NCBI GenBank assembly: GCA_024304885.1
Contig: JALJOM010000003.1
Coordinates: 1,708,110 to 1,772,109, forward strand
DNA length: 64,000 nt
DNA from: Beijerinckiaceae bacterium
Lineage (GTDB): Bacteria; Pseudomonadota; Alphaproteobacteria; Rhizobiales; Beijerinckiaceae
Direction of reading: 5' to 3'
The position numbers were made by a program, and so were the translations under genes. The stretch's first letter is position 1. Each line of letters begins with the position of its first letter. Positions 36,723 through 47,560 of the stretch are shown piece by piece. The notes beneath the pieces are model-generated. The model did not search any database and was not told the DNA's origin. It was given only the letters and a program-made list of their open reading frames with translations.

Positions 36723-37907
36723 ATGCCGAATTTCGACGCGCGGAAGCTCGCTGGCCTGATCGATCGATTTTATGAAGCCGCGGCACGCCCGGAGCTTTGG
36801 CGCGAGGTGCTCGCGCAATTCTCGGATGCGCTCGGCGCTGCGGGCAGCGGCCTGCTCGGTGGGCCGGCCGCTGCCTTTACGCCGGTCTGCACGGCTTCCA
36901 TGGACGAGGCGCTAGACATCGGCCTCCAAAGTGGCTGGCTCGCGAGGAGCCCGCGGATGGAAAGGGGTCTCGAGGCCTTCAGTCGTGGCGTCGAGATCGT
37001 GACCGAAGCGACGCTCTTCACTCCGTGGGAACTCGGCCACCTCCCGTTCAACGCCGAGTACGTCTCCCGCGTGAGGGGGCGATGGTTTGCCGACTTCGTC
37101 CTTGCGGGCGAGGCATCGTCGAGCATCGTCCTGACGACGCAAAGAATGGTCAGAAGCGAACGATTCGCGCGGACGGAACTCGATGCGTTGCGCCGGCTCC
37201 TACCACATTTGCGACGTGCAGGTAAGCTCGCGCAACGGCTCGCCAAGGCTCATCACGAAGGCCTCCTCGATGCGTTTGCGGCCTTGGATTGCGGCGCGCT
37301 CCTGCTCGATGGAAATGGTCGCGTCATCCGGATCAATGGCAAAGCGGAATCGTTGCTGTCGCCAGGGCTGAGGATTCGTCTCGGATCGCTGTCCGCGGTC
37401 GACCAAAAATGCGACGCCTCCCTTCAAGCGCTGATCCGCTCGGCGACTTCCAGAGACTTGTCCCCAGAGGTCGCAACGATCGATACGGTTGTCGTGACCG
37501 GGGCGAGCGCTCATCCCCGAATTGTCTATGCCGCGCCCTTGGTTCGTTCGGCCACTGACTTGTTCCAGCACGCGGCAGCTGTCTTGATCCTTGCGCAGCC
37601 GGCTGCCGGAAGCAGGTGCGTCGAGCGCTTTCTACGCGCCGCGTTCCAATTCACGAGCGCGGAATCGGCCGTCGCTATGTCTCTCTATGACGGCCACGAT
37701 GTCGAAGACATCGCGCGCATGAGAGCGGTGCGCCCCTCGACGGTACGGGCGCAGGTCAAGTCGATGCTCGCGAAGACAAACACGCGACGCCAAGCCGAGC
37801 TCGTCGCGCTTCTCGCGCACTGTACGCCAGTCGGTCGACAAGCTGCCGATTTGCCGGCGCAAGTCAGCGCTTCTTGGAGCCGGAGTCGGTCGCAAGCTGC
37901 ATCTTGA
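36723..37907 (+). CDS. LuxR-type helix-turn-helix regulator, copy 2
   Basis: Paralogue of the preceding gene, 394 residues. The ATG at 36723 was chosen because it aligns the N-terminus exactly with copy 1 (13 residues before the shared AGLI ... FYEAA ... RPELWR); a GTG at 36711 is an alternative. The C-terminal helix-turn-helix (MSLYDGHDVEDIARMRAVRP then STVRAQVKSMLAKTNTRRQ) is well conserved with copy 1. Its last 44 bases overlap the 3' end of the signal-peptide cyclophilin gene on the other strand. Confidence 0.83.
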   Translation: MPNFDARKLAGLIDRFYEAAARPELWREVLAQFSDALGAAGSGLLGGPAAAFTPVCTASMDEALDIGLQSGWLARSPRMERGLEAFSRGVEIVTEATLFTPWELGHLPFNAEYVSRVRGRWFADFVLAGEASSSIVLTTQRMVRSERFARTELDALRRLLPHLRRAGKLAQRLAKAHHEGLLDAFAALDCGALLLDGNGRVIRINGKAESLLSPGLRIRLGSLSAVDQKCDASLQALIRSATSRDLSPEVATIDTVVVTGASAHPRIVYAAPLVRSATDLFQHAAAVLILAQPAAGSRCVERFLRAAFQFTSAESAVAMSLYDGHDVEDIARMRAVRPSTVRAQVKSMLAKTNTRRQAELVALLAHCTPVGRQAADLPAQVSASWSRSRSQAAS

Positions 37908-38433
37908 CGATCTTGTCGGGATCCGTGACCGCCCCGTTGTTCTCCTTGGTACCCTTCTTGATCTTGTCCACCACGTCCATGCCCGAGACGACCTCGCCGA
38001 CGACCGTGTATTTGCCGTCGAGAAATCCGGCCTCGGCAAAGCAGATGAAGAACTGCGAATTGGCCGAGTTCGGGTCCATCGACCTCGCCATTCCGACCGT
38101 GCCGCGCTTGAACGGCGTCGCTGTGAACTCCGCCGGAAGATTGGGGAGATCCGACTTGCCCATCCCAGTTCCGGTCGGATCCCCGGTTTGTGCCATGAAG
38201 CCGGGAATCACGCGATGGAACACGATGCCGTCGTAGAACCCGCGCTTCGTCAACGTCTTGATCTGCTCGACGTGCTTCGGCGCGAGGTCGGGTCGCAGCA
38301 GGATCGTGACCCTTCCGTCTTTCGTATCGAGATAGATCTTGTTCTGCGATTCTTCGGCGCGGGCCGTGCCGGCGAGCCCGGCAACGACAGCACACGCGAC
38401 GAGCAGAAGGCGCACACTTCTATCGAGCAACAT
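37864..38433 (-). CDS. Cyclophilin-type peptidyl-prolyl isomerase, periplasmic
   Basis: A 189-residue cyclophilin with a signal peptide (LLLVACAVVAGLAGTARAEE), so it probably folds exported proteins in the periplasm. Core motifs: FYDGIVFHRVIPGFMAQ, GTGMG and NSQFFICFAE. The ATG at 38433 follows GAGG. It lies 64 bases downstream of coaD on the same strand. A lysine-rich C-terminal tail (DSGSKKR) overlaps the 3' end of the second LuxR-type gene. Confidence 0.95.
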   Translation of the reverse strand: MLLDRSVRLLLVACAVVAGLAGTARAEESQNKIYLDTKDGRVTILLRPDLAPKHVEQIKTLTKRGFYDGIVFHRVIPGFMAQTGDPTGTGMGKSDLPNLPAEFTATPFKRGTVGMARSMDPNSANSQFFICFAEAGFLDGKYTVVGEVVSGMDVVDKIKKGTKENNGAVTDPDKIVKMQLATDSGSKKR

Positions 38434-38497
38434 CGGAACCTCGTCTCTCGCGTAGGGCGAAACATCGGATATGCGCGCGCGACGCGCGAGCATCGTC

Positions 38498-39001
38498 TCA
38501 CCCTGACCTTTTGAACTCGGCGGCCAAGGCCAAGGATACGGCGTCGGGCACGAATCGGGACACGTCGCCACCCATCGAGGCGATCTGGCGGACCAATGTC
38601 GCGGTAATGTGACGGACCGCGGGGGAGGCCGCGAGAAACACCGTCTCGACCTCGGGGGCCATGACGGCATTCATCGCGGCCATCTGCATCTCGTAATCGA
38701 GATCGGTTCCGTCTCTCAGGCCGCGGATGATCAGGCGCGCGCCCGCGGCACGGGCGACATCGACCACGAGACCGGTGAAAATCCGCACGGACACCGCGCA
38801 GACGAGGCCACCGGGCTCGGAACGGCACACCTGCTCGACCAGCCGAGACCGCTCCTCGGCACTGAACACAGGCGACTTGCCGGGATGCGCGCCGATCGCG
38901 ATCACGAGCTCATCGCAGACCGAGGCCGCCCGGCGGATGATGTCGAGATGGCCGTTGGTTAGTGGGTCGAAGGAGCCGGAATACAAGGCGACGCGGCGCA
39001 T
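38498..39001 (-). CDS. coaD: Phosphopantetheine adenylyltransferase
   Basis: Adenylates 4'-phosphopantetheine to dephospho-CoA, the penultimate step of coenzyme A synthesis. The 167-residue nucleotidyltransferase has [12 protein letters not shown] at residues 9-20, the [12 protein letters not shown] block, and [10 protein letters not shown], matching the family pattern. It starts the coaD-cyclophilin transcription direction that continues through queA in related genomes. Confidence 0.96.
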   Translation of the reverse strand: MRRVALYSGSFDPLTNGHLDIIRRAASVCDELVIAIGAHPGKSPVFSAEERSRLVEQVCRSEPGGLVCAVSVRIFTGLVVDVARAAGARLIIRGLRDGTDLDYEMQMAAMNAVMAPEVETVFLAASPAVRHITATLVRQIASMGGDVSRFVPDAVSLALAAEFKRSG

Positions 39002-39131
39002 CCGTCGCTCCTCGCACTGACGTCAGGACCGGACTCGAGCCGGTTCCGCGGCACCCTGCCCCGTTTCGCACCATCGGCGCAACAGGGCTCGGGGGTCACG
39101 AAACCTGCTCGAGGAGAAGGCAGGTCCTGCC

Positions 39132-40166
<1,035 letters not shown>

Positions 40167-40564
40167 TTAGTCTTGCTCCAAAGTCCTAGAACGTGATCCG
40201 TGAAGGCGGGAACCGGTTGCACGAGAAGATCCCGCGAAATCATGGACGCGCGAGCGTGATCCCGATCGTGACCGAAGGACGACGCTCAAGTGCGACGATG
40301 CGAACGGAAAGCTCGGCCGAGGAAAATCAGCGTCCAGGCCTGACCGAAGGACGAAAACCCTTCACGAGAGGCATGGACCTTTTCCTGCGTCATGCACGCA
40401 CGCATGAGCCGCATCGCGTCGCATCGGATCGGGCACAATCGCCCTCGTTCCGGGTGATCTGTCGGCGAACCGGGTTCGCGTTGCCGCGGCTCGTGCTCGT
40501 CGATTACGCTAGAGTCACGAATTCACCAAAGCAAGAATCCCGCCATGGCGTCCAGATTGGTCGC
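40167..40564. other. Intergenic region between ferredoxin and its reductase
   Basis: No gene supported. A stretch at about 40215-40240 (GGGAACCGGTTGC ... AGAAGATCCCGC) looks like a very degenerate remnant of the palindromic repeats seen elsewhere in the window, but the match is weak. Confidence 0.4.
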
Positions 40565-40885
40565 CTATCCTTGCCGGTCCGGCGTCGTCACCGTCATGCC
40601 GTCCAGCTCCGGAGTGATCCTGATCTGGCAGCAGAGCCGCGAGTTCGGTTGCACATTATAGGCGAAGTCCAGCATGTCCTCTTCCTTTTCCGAGCGCTCG
40701 CCGGTCGCCGCCAAAAAGGCTTCATCGATATAGACGTGGCACGTGGCGCAGGCACAAGCCCCGCCGCATTCGGCGGTGATCTCGGGAACAGCGTTGCGGA
40801 TGGCGCACTCCATCACGGTCGTGCCGTCCTCGCCGTCGCACACGCGCGCTTCGCCCATCGAATCTACGAAAGTGATCTTCGTCAC
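40565..40885 (-). CDS. [2Fe-2S] ferredoxin, adrenodoxin/putidaredoxin type
   Basis: Small electron carrier of 106 residues. The cluster ligands are Cys40, Cys46 and Cys49 in CGGACACATCH and Cys86 in LCCQI, the adrenodoxin pattern, followed by RITPELDGMTV. Such ferredoxins serve cytochrome P450s or iron-sulfur assembly. The start is GTG at 40885. The ferredoxin-NADP reductase gene follows on the same strand, and the pair is inferred to form one electron path. Confidence 0.93.
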   Translation of the reverse strand: MTKITFVDSMGEARVCDGEDGTTVMECAIRNAVPEITAECGGACACATCHVYIDEAFLAATGERSEKEEDMLDFAYNVQPNSRLCCQIRITPELDGMTVTTPDRQG

Positions 40886-41660
40886 AGGTTTCTGTCCATG
40901 CTGGTTATTCCTTGCCCGGCCCTATGGGTCACGAGGTGACGCGCCCCGCCCGTGCAAGAAGCCGATGATGATCTAGACCGTGTCCAGGAAATCGGCGATC
41001 CCCCGAACCCGCCCCGTTGTACCCTCGCTGCGCGGATCCTACCTCCTACCGGGAAAGCAAATTCCCGGCACGATGATTTTTTGTCCTATCCGCTGTTTGG
41101 CCTTCGAGCCGAATTTCGCTGCGCGACCGCGCTTCTCGGGTGGGCGAGACCAGCCGTTCCACGAGCTGGTACCCCCGGAGTCGACACGAGCCTTGCAGCC
41201 GGCGTGCCCCTCTCTACTCGACATGACAGGTCATGGTAAAGGTCCAGGCGTCCGCTGCCTTGGAGAGCTCGGGGCGCGGTTCGAGCGGTGCGGCAGCAAA
41301 ATCACGCCTCGTCTCACCCACTTGCCCCGTAACGGCAAGCCCAGGCAAAATATCGCCTCGACAATTATCAGGGTGCCCGAGAACACAGGGTATCTATGCC
41401 CGATTCAACGGACCAAACTCTACCATTGCACGCCGCCGATGCTTCGACAAACCGCGGTTCGATTCTCTTGGACAGGTGCGATCAGGAATGGCGCGGTGAC
41501 GACGTTAACGATGTTTCGAATTCCACTCGTGCCCAAGGTTTGAATCGCCACATTCTAGTTGTAAAGTAACTTTTGGTTAACGGTTCGGCATGTCGCTGCG
41601 CCGACTTGTTTTTGGGCGGGGCTCATCGTCCCGAGCCGAGCGACGATCACGAGGCATCCG
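40886..41660. other. Long intergenic region upstream of the giant repeat gene
   Basis: About 775 bases without a supported gene; the part from about 41330 to 41600 is less GC-rich than the surroundings. A hairpin CCGGGAA/TTCCCGG at 41049-41068 is followed, after 8 bases, by a run of six T (41077-41082), which could be a terminator of an unseen transcript. The promoter of the downstream gene is expected near 41540-41640. Confidence 0.45.
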
Positions 41661-44600
41661 ATGGCGACATCCAAGAAGGCGCAAGATCCCGCGGCCGCCG
41701 CGCTTCTGGCCATCGAGGAGGCCTTGAACCTTCGCGGCGCCGAAGGAGCCAGCCAGCGCACGATCGGAGACGACCTGATCGAGCATGGACGCGAGCCGCA
41801 GGATCCCGAGCGGCGCTCGCGCGAGCGCGGCGCCAGGGTTCAAGCACCGCGACCGCTGCCGGCCGACTCGGATCACACGCCGGGCGAATTCCAACCGGCG
41901 AGCCAAGGCTCCGCCGCTTCTCGCCCGGGCCACCGATCGGCTTCCACCGCGCAGCCCGCCAACGACGATCGCTTTTCGGTCGGCGAGGTCTTGCGCGCCT
42001 TCGAGCTGCGCTCGAGCCCGAGGCCGATCCTCGTCGCAACGGTCCTTTCCGCGATCTGGATCCTGCTCACGGTCGCTGTCCTCGTCGCTGATCGAGCGGC
42101 CCTCTTTGCCGCGACCTCGGCCCTGACGGCGGTACCGTTCCTGGTCGTCGCAGTCGCCGGTCCGGTCGCTTTCTTCTTCGTGACCGCATTCCTGGTTCGC
42201 CGAACCCACGAGATGCGCCTCGCCGCTCGCTCCATGGCGGAGGTCGCGGTTCGTCTCGCCGAGCCGGAGACCATCGCAACCGAGCAAATGATCACGTTGT
42301 CGCAAGCGATCCGCCGTGAGGTGGCGTCGATGGGCGACGGGATCGAGCGCGCGCTCGCGCGGGCGGGGGAGCTCGAGACCTTGGTGCGGTCCGAGGTGTC
42401 GAATCTCGAGCGGTCCTATTCGGACAACGAGCGGCGCGTCCGCGCCCTGATCGCGGAGCTTTCGACCGAGCGCGACTCGATTCTCGCCAACGCAGAGCGC
42501 GTGCGCGGCGCGATCTCGCTCGCACACGATTCCGTCTCGCGCGAGCTCGAGACTGCCTCGACGCGCTTTGCCGAAAGTGTCGGTGAAGCCGCGGGCCGGG
42601 TGACGGTATCGCTTCTTTCGAAGGGCGAAGAAATCAAGTCCGCGCTGAACCGGAGCCGCGAGGACCTCGTGGATCAGATGAACGCGCAAGGCAATGATCT
42701 CGTGCAGCGCCTGACGCAGACCGGCGAGCAGGCACGAGGCAACCTCTTGGCCGCGAGCGACGGGATCGCGCAGGCACTCACCGAGCGCCTCGGCGAGATC
42801 GACGGCCGCTTCAAGGCCGCACAGGAAATGCTCGCCACCGGACTCGAGATTCGGGGCGACCAGCTTGCCCAGCGGCTCGAGGCGACCGGGGCTCAAATCG
42901 CCGAGAGCGTGACCCTTCGCGGCGAGACGATCGCGGCCCGCATCGCGGAAACGAGCGAACGTCTGCACGACACGGTCGCCGTGAAGGGAACGAGCCTGCA
43001 TCGGGATCTCGCCGATCTCGGCGAGCATATCGCTGCCATGATCGACGAGCGTACGGCGGCATCCCACGAGCGAATCGAGGCCTCCTCGCGCGGCTTCGCC
43101 ACCCTGTTCGAGGAAAGCCGGGCGAGTCTCGAGGAGCAGTTCGAGCGCCACGGCAGCGCCCTGCACGAGCGCTTTGCCTCGACCGCGGGGGAGACCGCGG
43201 TCGCCCTCACCAGCCATACCGATGCCCTGCATCAGCGTGTCGCCGCGAGCATCGCGGAGACGCTCGAGACCTTGTCGAGTCGTTCGACCGAGCTGCAGCA
43301 GCAGCTCGACCGCAACGCGCGTGAGACGGTCTCGGCGCTCACGTCTCGGACCGAGGAGCTCACACTGGAGCTCGCCGAGCGCCTCGATACGACGGTTTCG
43401 ACTTTGTCGGATCGATCGGAGCGCTTGACCGGGTCCCTCGAGGCCTCGACGCGCAACGCAATCGAGGCCTTCAGCGGCCAGACCGAGGCTCTCCAGGCCA
43501 AGCTCGATACGATCTCGCAGGAGACCTTCGCGGCGCTCGGGCGCCATGCCGACGAGACGAGCGAACGGTTGGCGACGTCGACCCGGGCCTCGGTCACGGC
43601 TTTCACGAGCCATGCCGATGCGCTCCAGGAACGGATCGCCTCGACCTCGGCGACGACCGCCGTCGCGCTGTCCGGTCAGGCAGAGGCCTTGAACGCCCGC
43701 CTCGAATCGACGCTCGGCGAGACCCTCGGTGCCCTCACGAGCCACGCCGACCAGATGAGCAGCCGGCTCGAGACCACGGCGCGGACCTCCGTCACCGCGC
43801 TCACGAGTGCCACCGACGCCTTGCAGGCGCGGCTCGACACGGTCCTCGCGCAGCTGACAGGTCACGCGGAAGAGATGCGCGAGCGACTCGACAGCACGGC
43901 ACAGACGTCGGTGGCGGCCCTGGCCGACGAGACGACCGCCCTCCAGCAGCGTCTCGAAACCGTGCTCGGCGATACGCTCGGGGCGCTGACGAACCACGCC
44001 GACCAGATGAGCGAGCGCCTGGAGACGACGGCCCGGACCTCCGTCGTCGCCTTCACCAGCGCGACCGAGGCATTGCATCAGCGCCTCGATTCGACGCTCG
44101 CCGAGACCCTCGACGCGCTCTCCGGCCATGCCGAGCGGATGAGCGACCGGCTCGAGACGACCGCGCACGAGTCCGTCACGTCCTTGACCGGAGAGACGGA
44201 CGCCCTGCACCGCCGCCTCGACACGACCCTCGGTGAAACCCTGGGCGCGCTCACGAGCCACGCAGAGCAGATGAGCGAGCGGCTCGAGCTCACCGCGCGC
44301 CAGTCCGTCTCGGCCTTCGCCGGCCAGGCCGAAGCCTTGCAGGAGCGGCTCGCGACCACGGTGAGCGCGCTTTCGACGCTCGCCGAATCGCTGCGCACGC
44401 AATTGGATTCGACGCTCGACGAGACCTCGGGTGCGCTGTCGAACCACGCCGATCACATGAGCGAACGGTTGCAGGCGAGCGCCCAGCACACGGTCGCGGT
44501 CCTCGCCGGCCATACCGACGCGCTACAGTCCCGCCTCGCGTCCACGCTCGGGGAGACCCTCGGGGTGCTGTCCGGCTATTCGGAGCAGCTCAGCGAGCGG

Positions 44601-47534
44601 CTCGAATCGACGGCGCGCGATTCGGTTACCGCCTTCGACCAGCGCACGGACGAGCTGCGCCAGAGGCTGGCGGCGGTTCTCGAGGAATGCCTCGCCGCCG
44701 TCTCGGCCCGTTCGAGCGAGCTCGGGGAAACCCTGGCGGCGAAAGCGCTCGACGCCGTCAGCGCTTTCACGAGCGAGACCCAGGCCTTGCAGGAGGCTTT
44801 CGGCACATCCGCGCAGCAAGCGATCGCCGCGATCGGCTACCAGGCCAACGACATCAACGACCGCTTCTCGGAAACGGCGGGCGAGGCCATCGATGCCCTC
44901 GCCGCGCACGGCGATCGGATCACCGAAACGCTCGCTGGCCGGCTCGGCGCCTTCGAGGAGGCCGTCCTCGGTCACGGCGGCGCGATCGCCGAGCAGATCG
45001 GCGAAGGCGCAGAGCGATTCACCGCGACCCTGTCCGATCGGCTCGAGGCCATCGAGACGACGCTCGCGGTCCAAGGTGGCGCCCTGACCGACAAGCTCGC
45101 GGCCCATGCACAAGAGCACGCCGCGGCGCTCGAGACGCAAATCCATTCGTTCGAGGACCGCACGGCCGTCAAGGCGCGCGAGCTCGGCGCGACGATCGAG
45201 GCCATGGTCGCGCGGGTCGGCGAGGAGCTCGGTGCCCAGGCCCGGGCCCTCGAGACGATGTTCGGCGGGCGCGCGGCAGAGACCGCGAAGGCGCTCGCGG
45301 AGAGCGGCGCCGAGGCCGCTCGCGGCCTCGACGAGAAAGCGCTCGACATGGGGCTCATGCTCGCCGCGCGCGCAGCCGCGCTCGCCGAGACGCTCGCCGC
45401 CAAGGCCGACGAGATCAATGCCGTCCTCGGCGGACGCGCCGAGGCGATCGAAGGCGCGCTCGAGAACCGGATCGGGCAGTTCGAGGAGCGCGTCGTCGGG
45501 CGTCTCGACACCGTCTCCGGCGAGCTCGAATCCCGCGGGCGGATCATGGCCGAGACGCTCGCCGCGCGGACGAGCGAGATCGACCGGACGCTCGGCGCCC
45601 ATGCCGAAACGATCAACGCGGCGCTCGACCGCGAATCGGGTCACATCGGGCAGCTCCTGTCGGGCCGTGCGGAAGAGATCCGGGACATGGTCGCTCAAGC
45701 GGTCGAGGATCTCGATACGACGCTCGCCGGGCGCGCCGGGGAAATCGGCGTCGGGCTCGCGGCGCGAGTCAACGAGATCAGCGTCGCCTTGGCCGATCGC
45801 TTGGCCGAGCTCGATGCGACGCTCGGCGGCCGCGGCGAGACCCTGAAGGTCGCGCTCGCCGAAAGGTCCGGCGAGCTGCACGAGCTGTTCGATACGCGGG
45901 GGCGGCGCCTCGTCGAGATCCTGACGGCACGCGGGGCCGAGATCACGCAAGAGATTTCGCGCCTCGGGGAGGTTGTCGCGGCGAGCCTCCAAGGCCACGG
46001 CACGTCGGTCGTCCAGGAGCTCGGTCGGCAGCAGGACGAGCTAGCGGCATCGATCGCTCGGTCCGCGGCGGAGCTGCGCGCCGCCGTCGAGACCGGCGCC
46101 GCCGCGTCGATCGGAACTCTGACCGAGGCCAATGCGAAGGTGAAAGCCGAGATGACCGATGTCGTCTCCGGCCTGTCGGCGAGCGGGTCGTCGCTGCAGG
46201 AGGCCATCGCGACCGCCGGTGCCGAGTTCGCTGCTGTCGAGGAGCGGCTCTCCGAGCGCATGGACGAGTTCCGCTCGTTGCTGGCCAAGGTGACCGACGA
46301 GGTCGCCGGCCTCAATCGGACTGCCGGCGATACGCTCGTGGAAGCCGGAAGCCTCGCGGAGACCATCGCCCGTCACGAAGCGAGCCTCTCGGCCTCGACC
46401 GGTGCGCTCGCGCGGTCTCAAGCTGAGCTCGATCAGCTGCTCGGCGCTCGACGCAACAGCCTCGAGCAGCTCCTGCAGAGCCTCGACAGCCGCCGCACGG
46501 ACCTCGCCGACACGATGACGAGCTTCGCAGAGCTCGTCGACGAATCTCTGCGGAGGGCGGAAGCGCGGGCGCACGAGATCGGATCCCTCGTCGCGGAGAC
46601 ATCGCAAACCGCGACCGGCGCGATCGAGCGCCAGTTCGCCGACATCCGCACCAACATGGGGCAGGAACGGTCGCGGACCACGGAGGCGATGCAGGTCGTC
46701 TATGCGGAGGCCAATGCCGAGATCGAGAGCTTGTTCAGCCACGCGCTGGAACGGTTCCGTTCCGCAGGCGCCGAGCTCGGCGGCATGTCGCGCGAGATCC
46801 GGCGGGAATTGGAGGCGACCCGCGAGGCCTTGCGGGCGAATGTCGCCGACTTGCCGCAAGAAACCGCGCAGCAGGCCGCGGCCATGCGACGGGCGGTCGC
46901 CGACCAGGTTCGCGCGCTCGAGGAGCTGAGCGAGATCGTGACGCGCTCGGGACGCGCCTTCGATGTCTCGGTTCCCGCCTCCGCCATGGCCGAGCGCCCT
47001 GCCCCGGCGGCGAGCCAACGTCGGGTCGAGCCGGCCCGTGCGCCCTCCGGGCAAGCCTCGGCCCCGCTCTCCGCACGGGCAACGCCGCGAGCGCCGAACG
47101 GGCAAGGAGCCGACCGGAGCGGATGGCTGTCGGACCTCCTCGCTCGGGCCTCTCGGGACGAGGCGCGAGAGGCCGGCGCAATGGCTGCGCCGCGGCCGCA
47201 GCCGCTCGACCAGATCTCGCTCGACGTCGTCCAGATGATCGATCCCGACGCCGCCGCGGCGGCCTGGGACAGATATCGTCGCGGCGAGGCCAATGCCTTC
47301 ACCCGTCGTCTCTACATCGGGCGCGGCGGCCAGACCTTCGACGAGATCAAGCGCCGCTACCGGCTCGATCCGGAGTTTCACGCGGCCGTCGATCGCTACA
47401 TGCAGGAGTTCGAACGGCTCCTGGCCGAGGTCGGCAAGGACGGTCACGACGATGCGGCGACACGAACCTACCTCGCCTCGGAAACGGGCAAGGTCTATAC
47501 GATCCTCGCCCATGCCGCGGGCCGGCTGGGCTGA
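41661..47534 (+). CDS. Giant membrane-anchored 22-residue-repeat coiled-coil protein
   Basis: A 1957-residue protein of unknown function, similar in plan to apolipoprotein-like or kinesin-like proteins of rhizobia. An N-terminal cytoplasmic region of about 115 residues is followed by two membrane segments (about 122-143 and 157-179), then some 1500 residues of helical repeats. From residue 681 to about 1010 two alternating 22-residue units can be followed, starting L-E/D-S-T and L-E-T-T and ending E-R or Q-R, with occasional 18-residue units. A proline/alanine-rich linker near 1770-1850 leads to a conserved C-terminal domain (DRYRRGEANAFTRRLYIG, FDEIKRRY). GAGG precedes ATG 41661. A cell-envelope or polar scaffold role is an inference. 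Confidence 0.88.
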   Translation: MATSKKAQDPAAAALLAIEEALNLRGAEGASQRTIGDDLIEHGREPQDPERRSRERGARVQAPRPLPADSDHTPGEFQPASQGSAASRPGHRSASTAQPANDDRFSVGEVLRAFELRSSPRPILVATVLSAIWILLTVAVLVADRAALFAATSALTAVPFLVVAVAGPVAFFFVTAFLVRRTHEMRLAARSMAEVAVRLAEPETIATEQMITLSQAIRREVASMGDGIERALARAGELETLVRSEVSNLERSYSDNERRVRALIAELSTERDSILANAERVRGAISLAHDSVSRELETASTRFAESVGEAAGRVTVSLLSKGEEIKSALNRSREDLVDQMNAQGNDLVQRLTQTGEQARGNLLAASDGIAQALTERLGEIDGRFKAAQEMLATGLEIRGDQLAQRLEATGAQIAESVTLRGETIAARIAETSERLHDTVAVKGTSLHRDLADLGEHIAAMIDERTAASHERIEASSRGFATLFEESRASLEEQFERHGSALHERFASTAGETAVALTSHTDALHQRVAASIAETLETLSSRSTELQQQLDRNARETVSALTSRTEELTLELAERLDTTVSTLSDRSERLTGSLEASTRNAIEAFSGQTEALQAKLDTISQETFAALGRHADETSERLATSTRASVTAFTSHADALQERIASTSATTAVALSGQAEALNARLESTLGETLGALTSHADQMSSRLETTARTSVTALTSATDALQARLDTVLAQLTGHAEEMRERLDSTAQTSVAALADETTALQQRLETVLGDTLGALTNHADQMSERLETTARTSVVAFTSATEALHQRLDSTLAETLDALSGHAERMSDRLETTAHESVTSLTGETDALHRRLDTTLGETLGALTSHAEQMSERLELTARQSVSAFAGQAEALQERLATTVSALSTLAESLRTQLDSTLDETSGALSNHADHMSERLQASAQHTVAVLAGHTDALQSRLASTLGETLGVLSGYSEQLSERLESTARDSVTAFDQRTDELRQRLAAVLEECLAAVSARSSELGETLAAKALDAVSAFTSETQALQEAFGTSAQQAIAAIGYQANDINDRFSETAGEAIDALAAHGDRITETLAGRLGAFEEAVLGHGGAIAEQIGEGAERFTATLSDRLEAIETTLAVQGGALTDKLAAHAQEHAAALETQIHSFEDRTAVKARELGATIEAMVARVGEELGAQARALETMFGGRAAETAKALAESGAEAARGLDEKALDMGLMLAARAAALAETLAAKADEINAVLGGRAEAIEGALENRIGQFEERVVGRLDTVSGELESRGRIMAETLAARTSEIDRTLGAHAETINAALDRESGHIGQLLSGRAEEIRDMVAQAVEDLDTTLAGRAGEIGVGLAARVNEISVALADRLAELDATLGGRGETLKVALAERSGELHELFDTRGRRLVEILTARGAEITQEISRLGEVVAASLQGHGTSVVQELGRQQDELAASIARSAAELRAAVETGAAASIGTLTEANAKVKAEMTDVVSGLSASGSSLQEAIATAGAEFAAVEERLSERMDEFRSLLAKVTDEVAGLNRTAGDTLVEAGSLAETIARHEASLSASTGALARSQAELDQLLGARRNSLEQLLQSLDSRRTDLADTMTSFAELVDESLRRAEARAHEIGSLVAETSQTATGAIERQFADIRTNMGQERSRTTEAMQVVYAEANAEIESLFSHALERFRSAGAELGGMSREIRRELEATREALRANVADLPQETAQQAAAMRRAVADQVRALEELSEIVTRSGRAFDVSVPASAMAERPAPAASQRRVEPARAPSGQASAPLSARATPRAPNGQGADRSGWLSDLLARASRDEAREAGAMAAPRPQPLDQISLDVVQMIDPDAAAAAWDRYRRGEANAFTRRLYIGRGGQTFDEIKRRYRLDPEFHAAVDRYMQEFERLLAEVGKDGHDDAATRTYLASETGKVYTILAHAAGRLG

Positions 47535-47560
47535 GCCGCGAAGGGCGAGAGGGCCGGAGT

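Noticed and set aside
41577..44513. A very long minus-strand open frame antisense to the giant repeat gene (978 codons), with others at 44523-45998 and 46041-47897
   Set aside because: The frames mirror the codon bias of the repeat gene on the plus strand, are arginine-, glycine- and leucine-rich without motifs, and have no ribosome binding site; the last runs across the RNase P RNA.
43260..44650. Tandem repeats that could suggest a CRISPR array or DNA minisatellite
   Set aside because: The repeats are at the protein level with varied codons in one open frame; no identical spaced DNA repeats exist.
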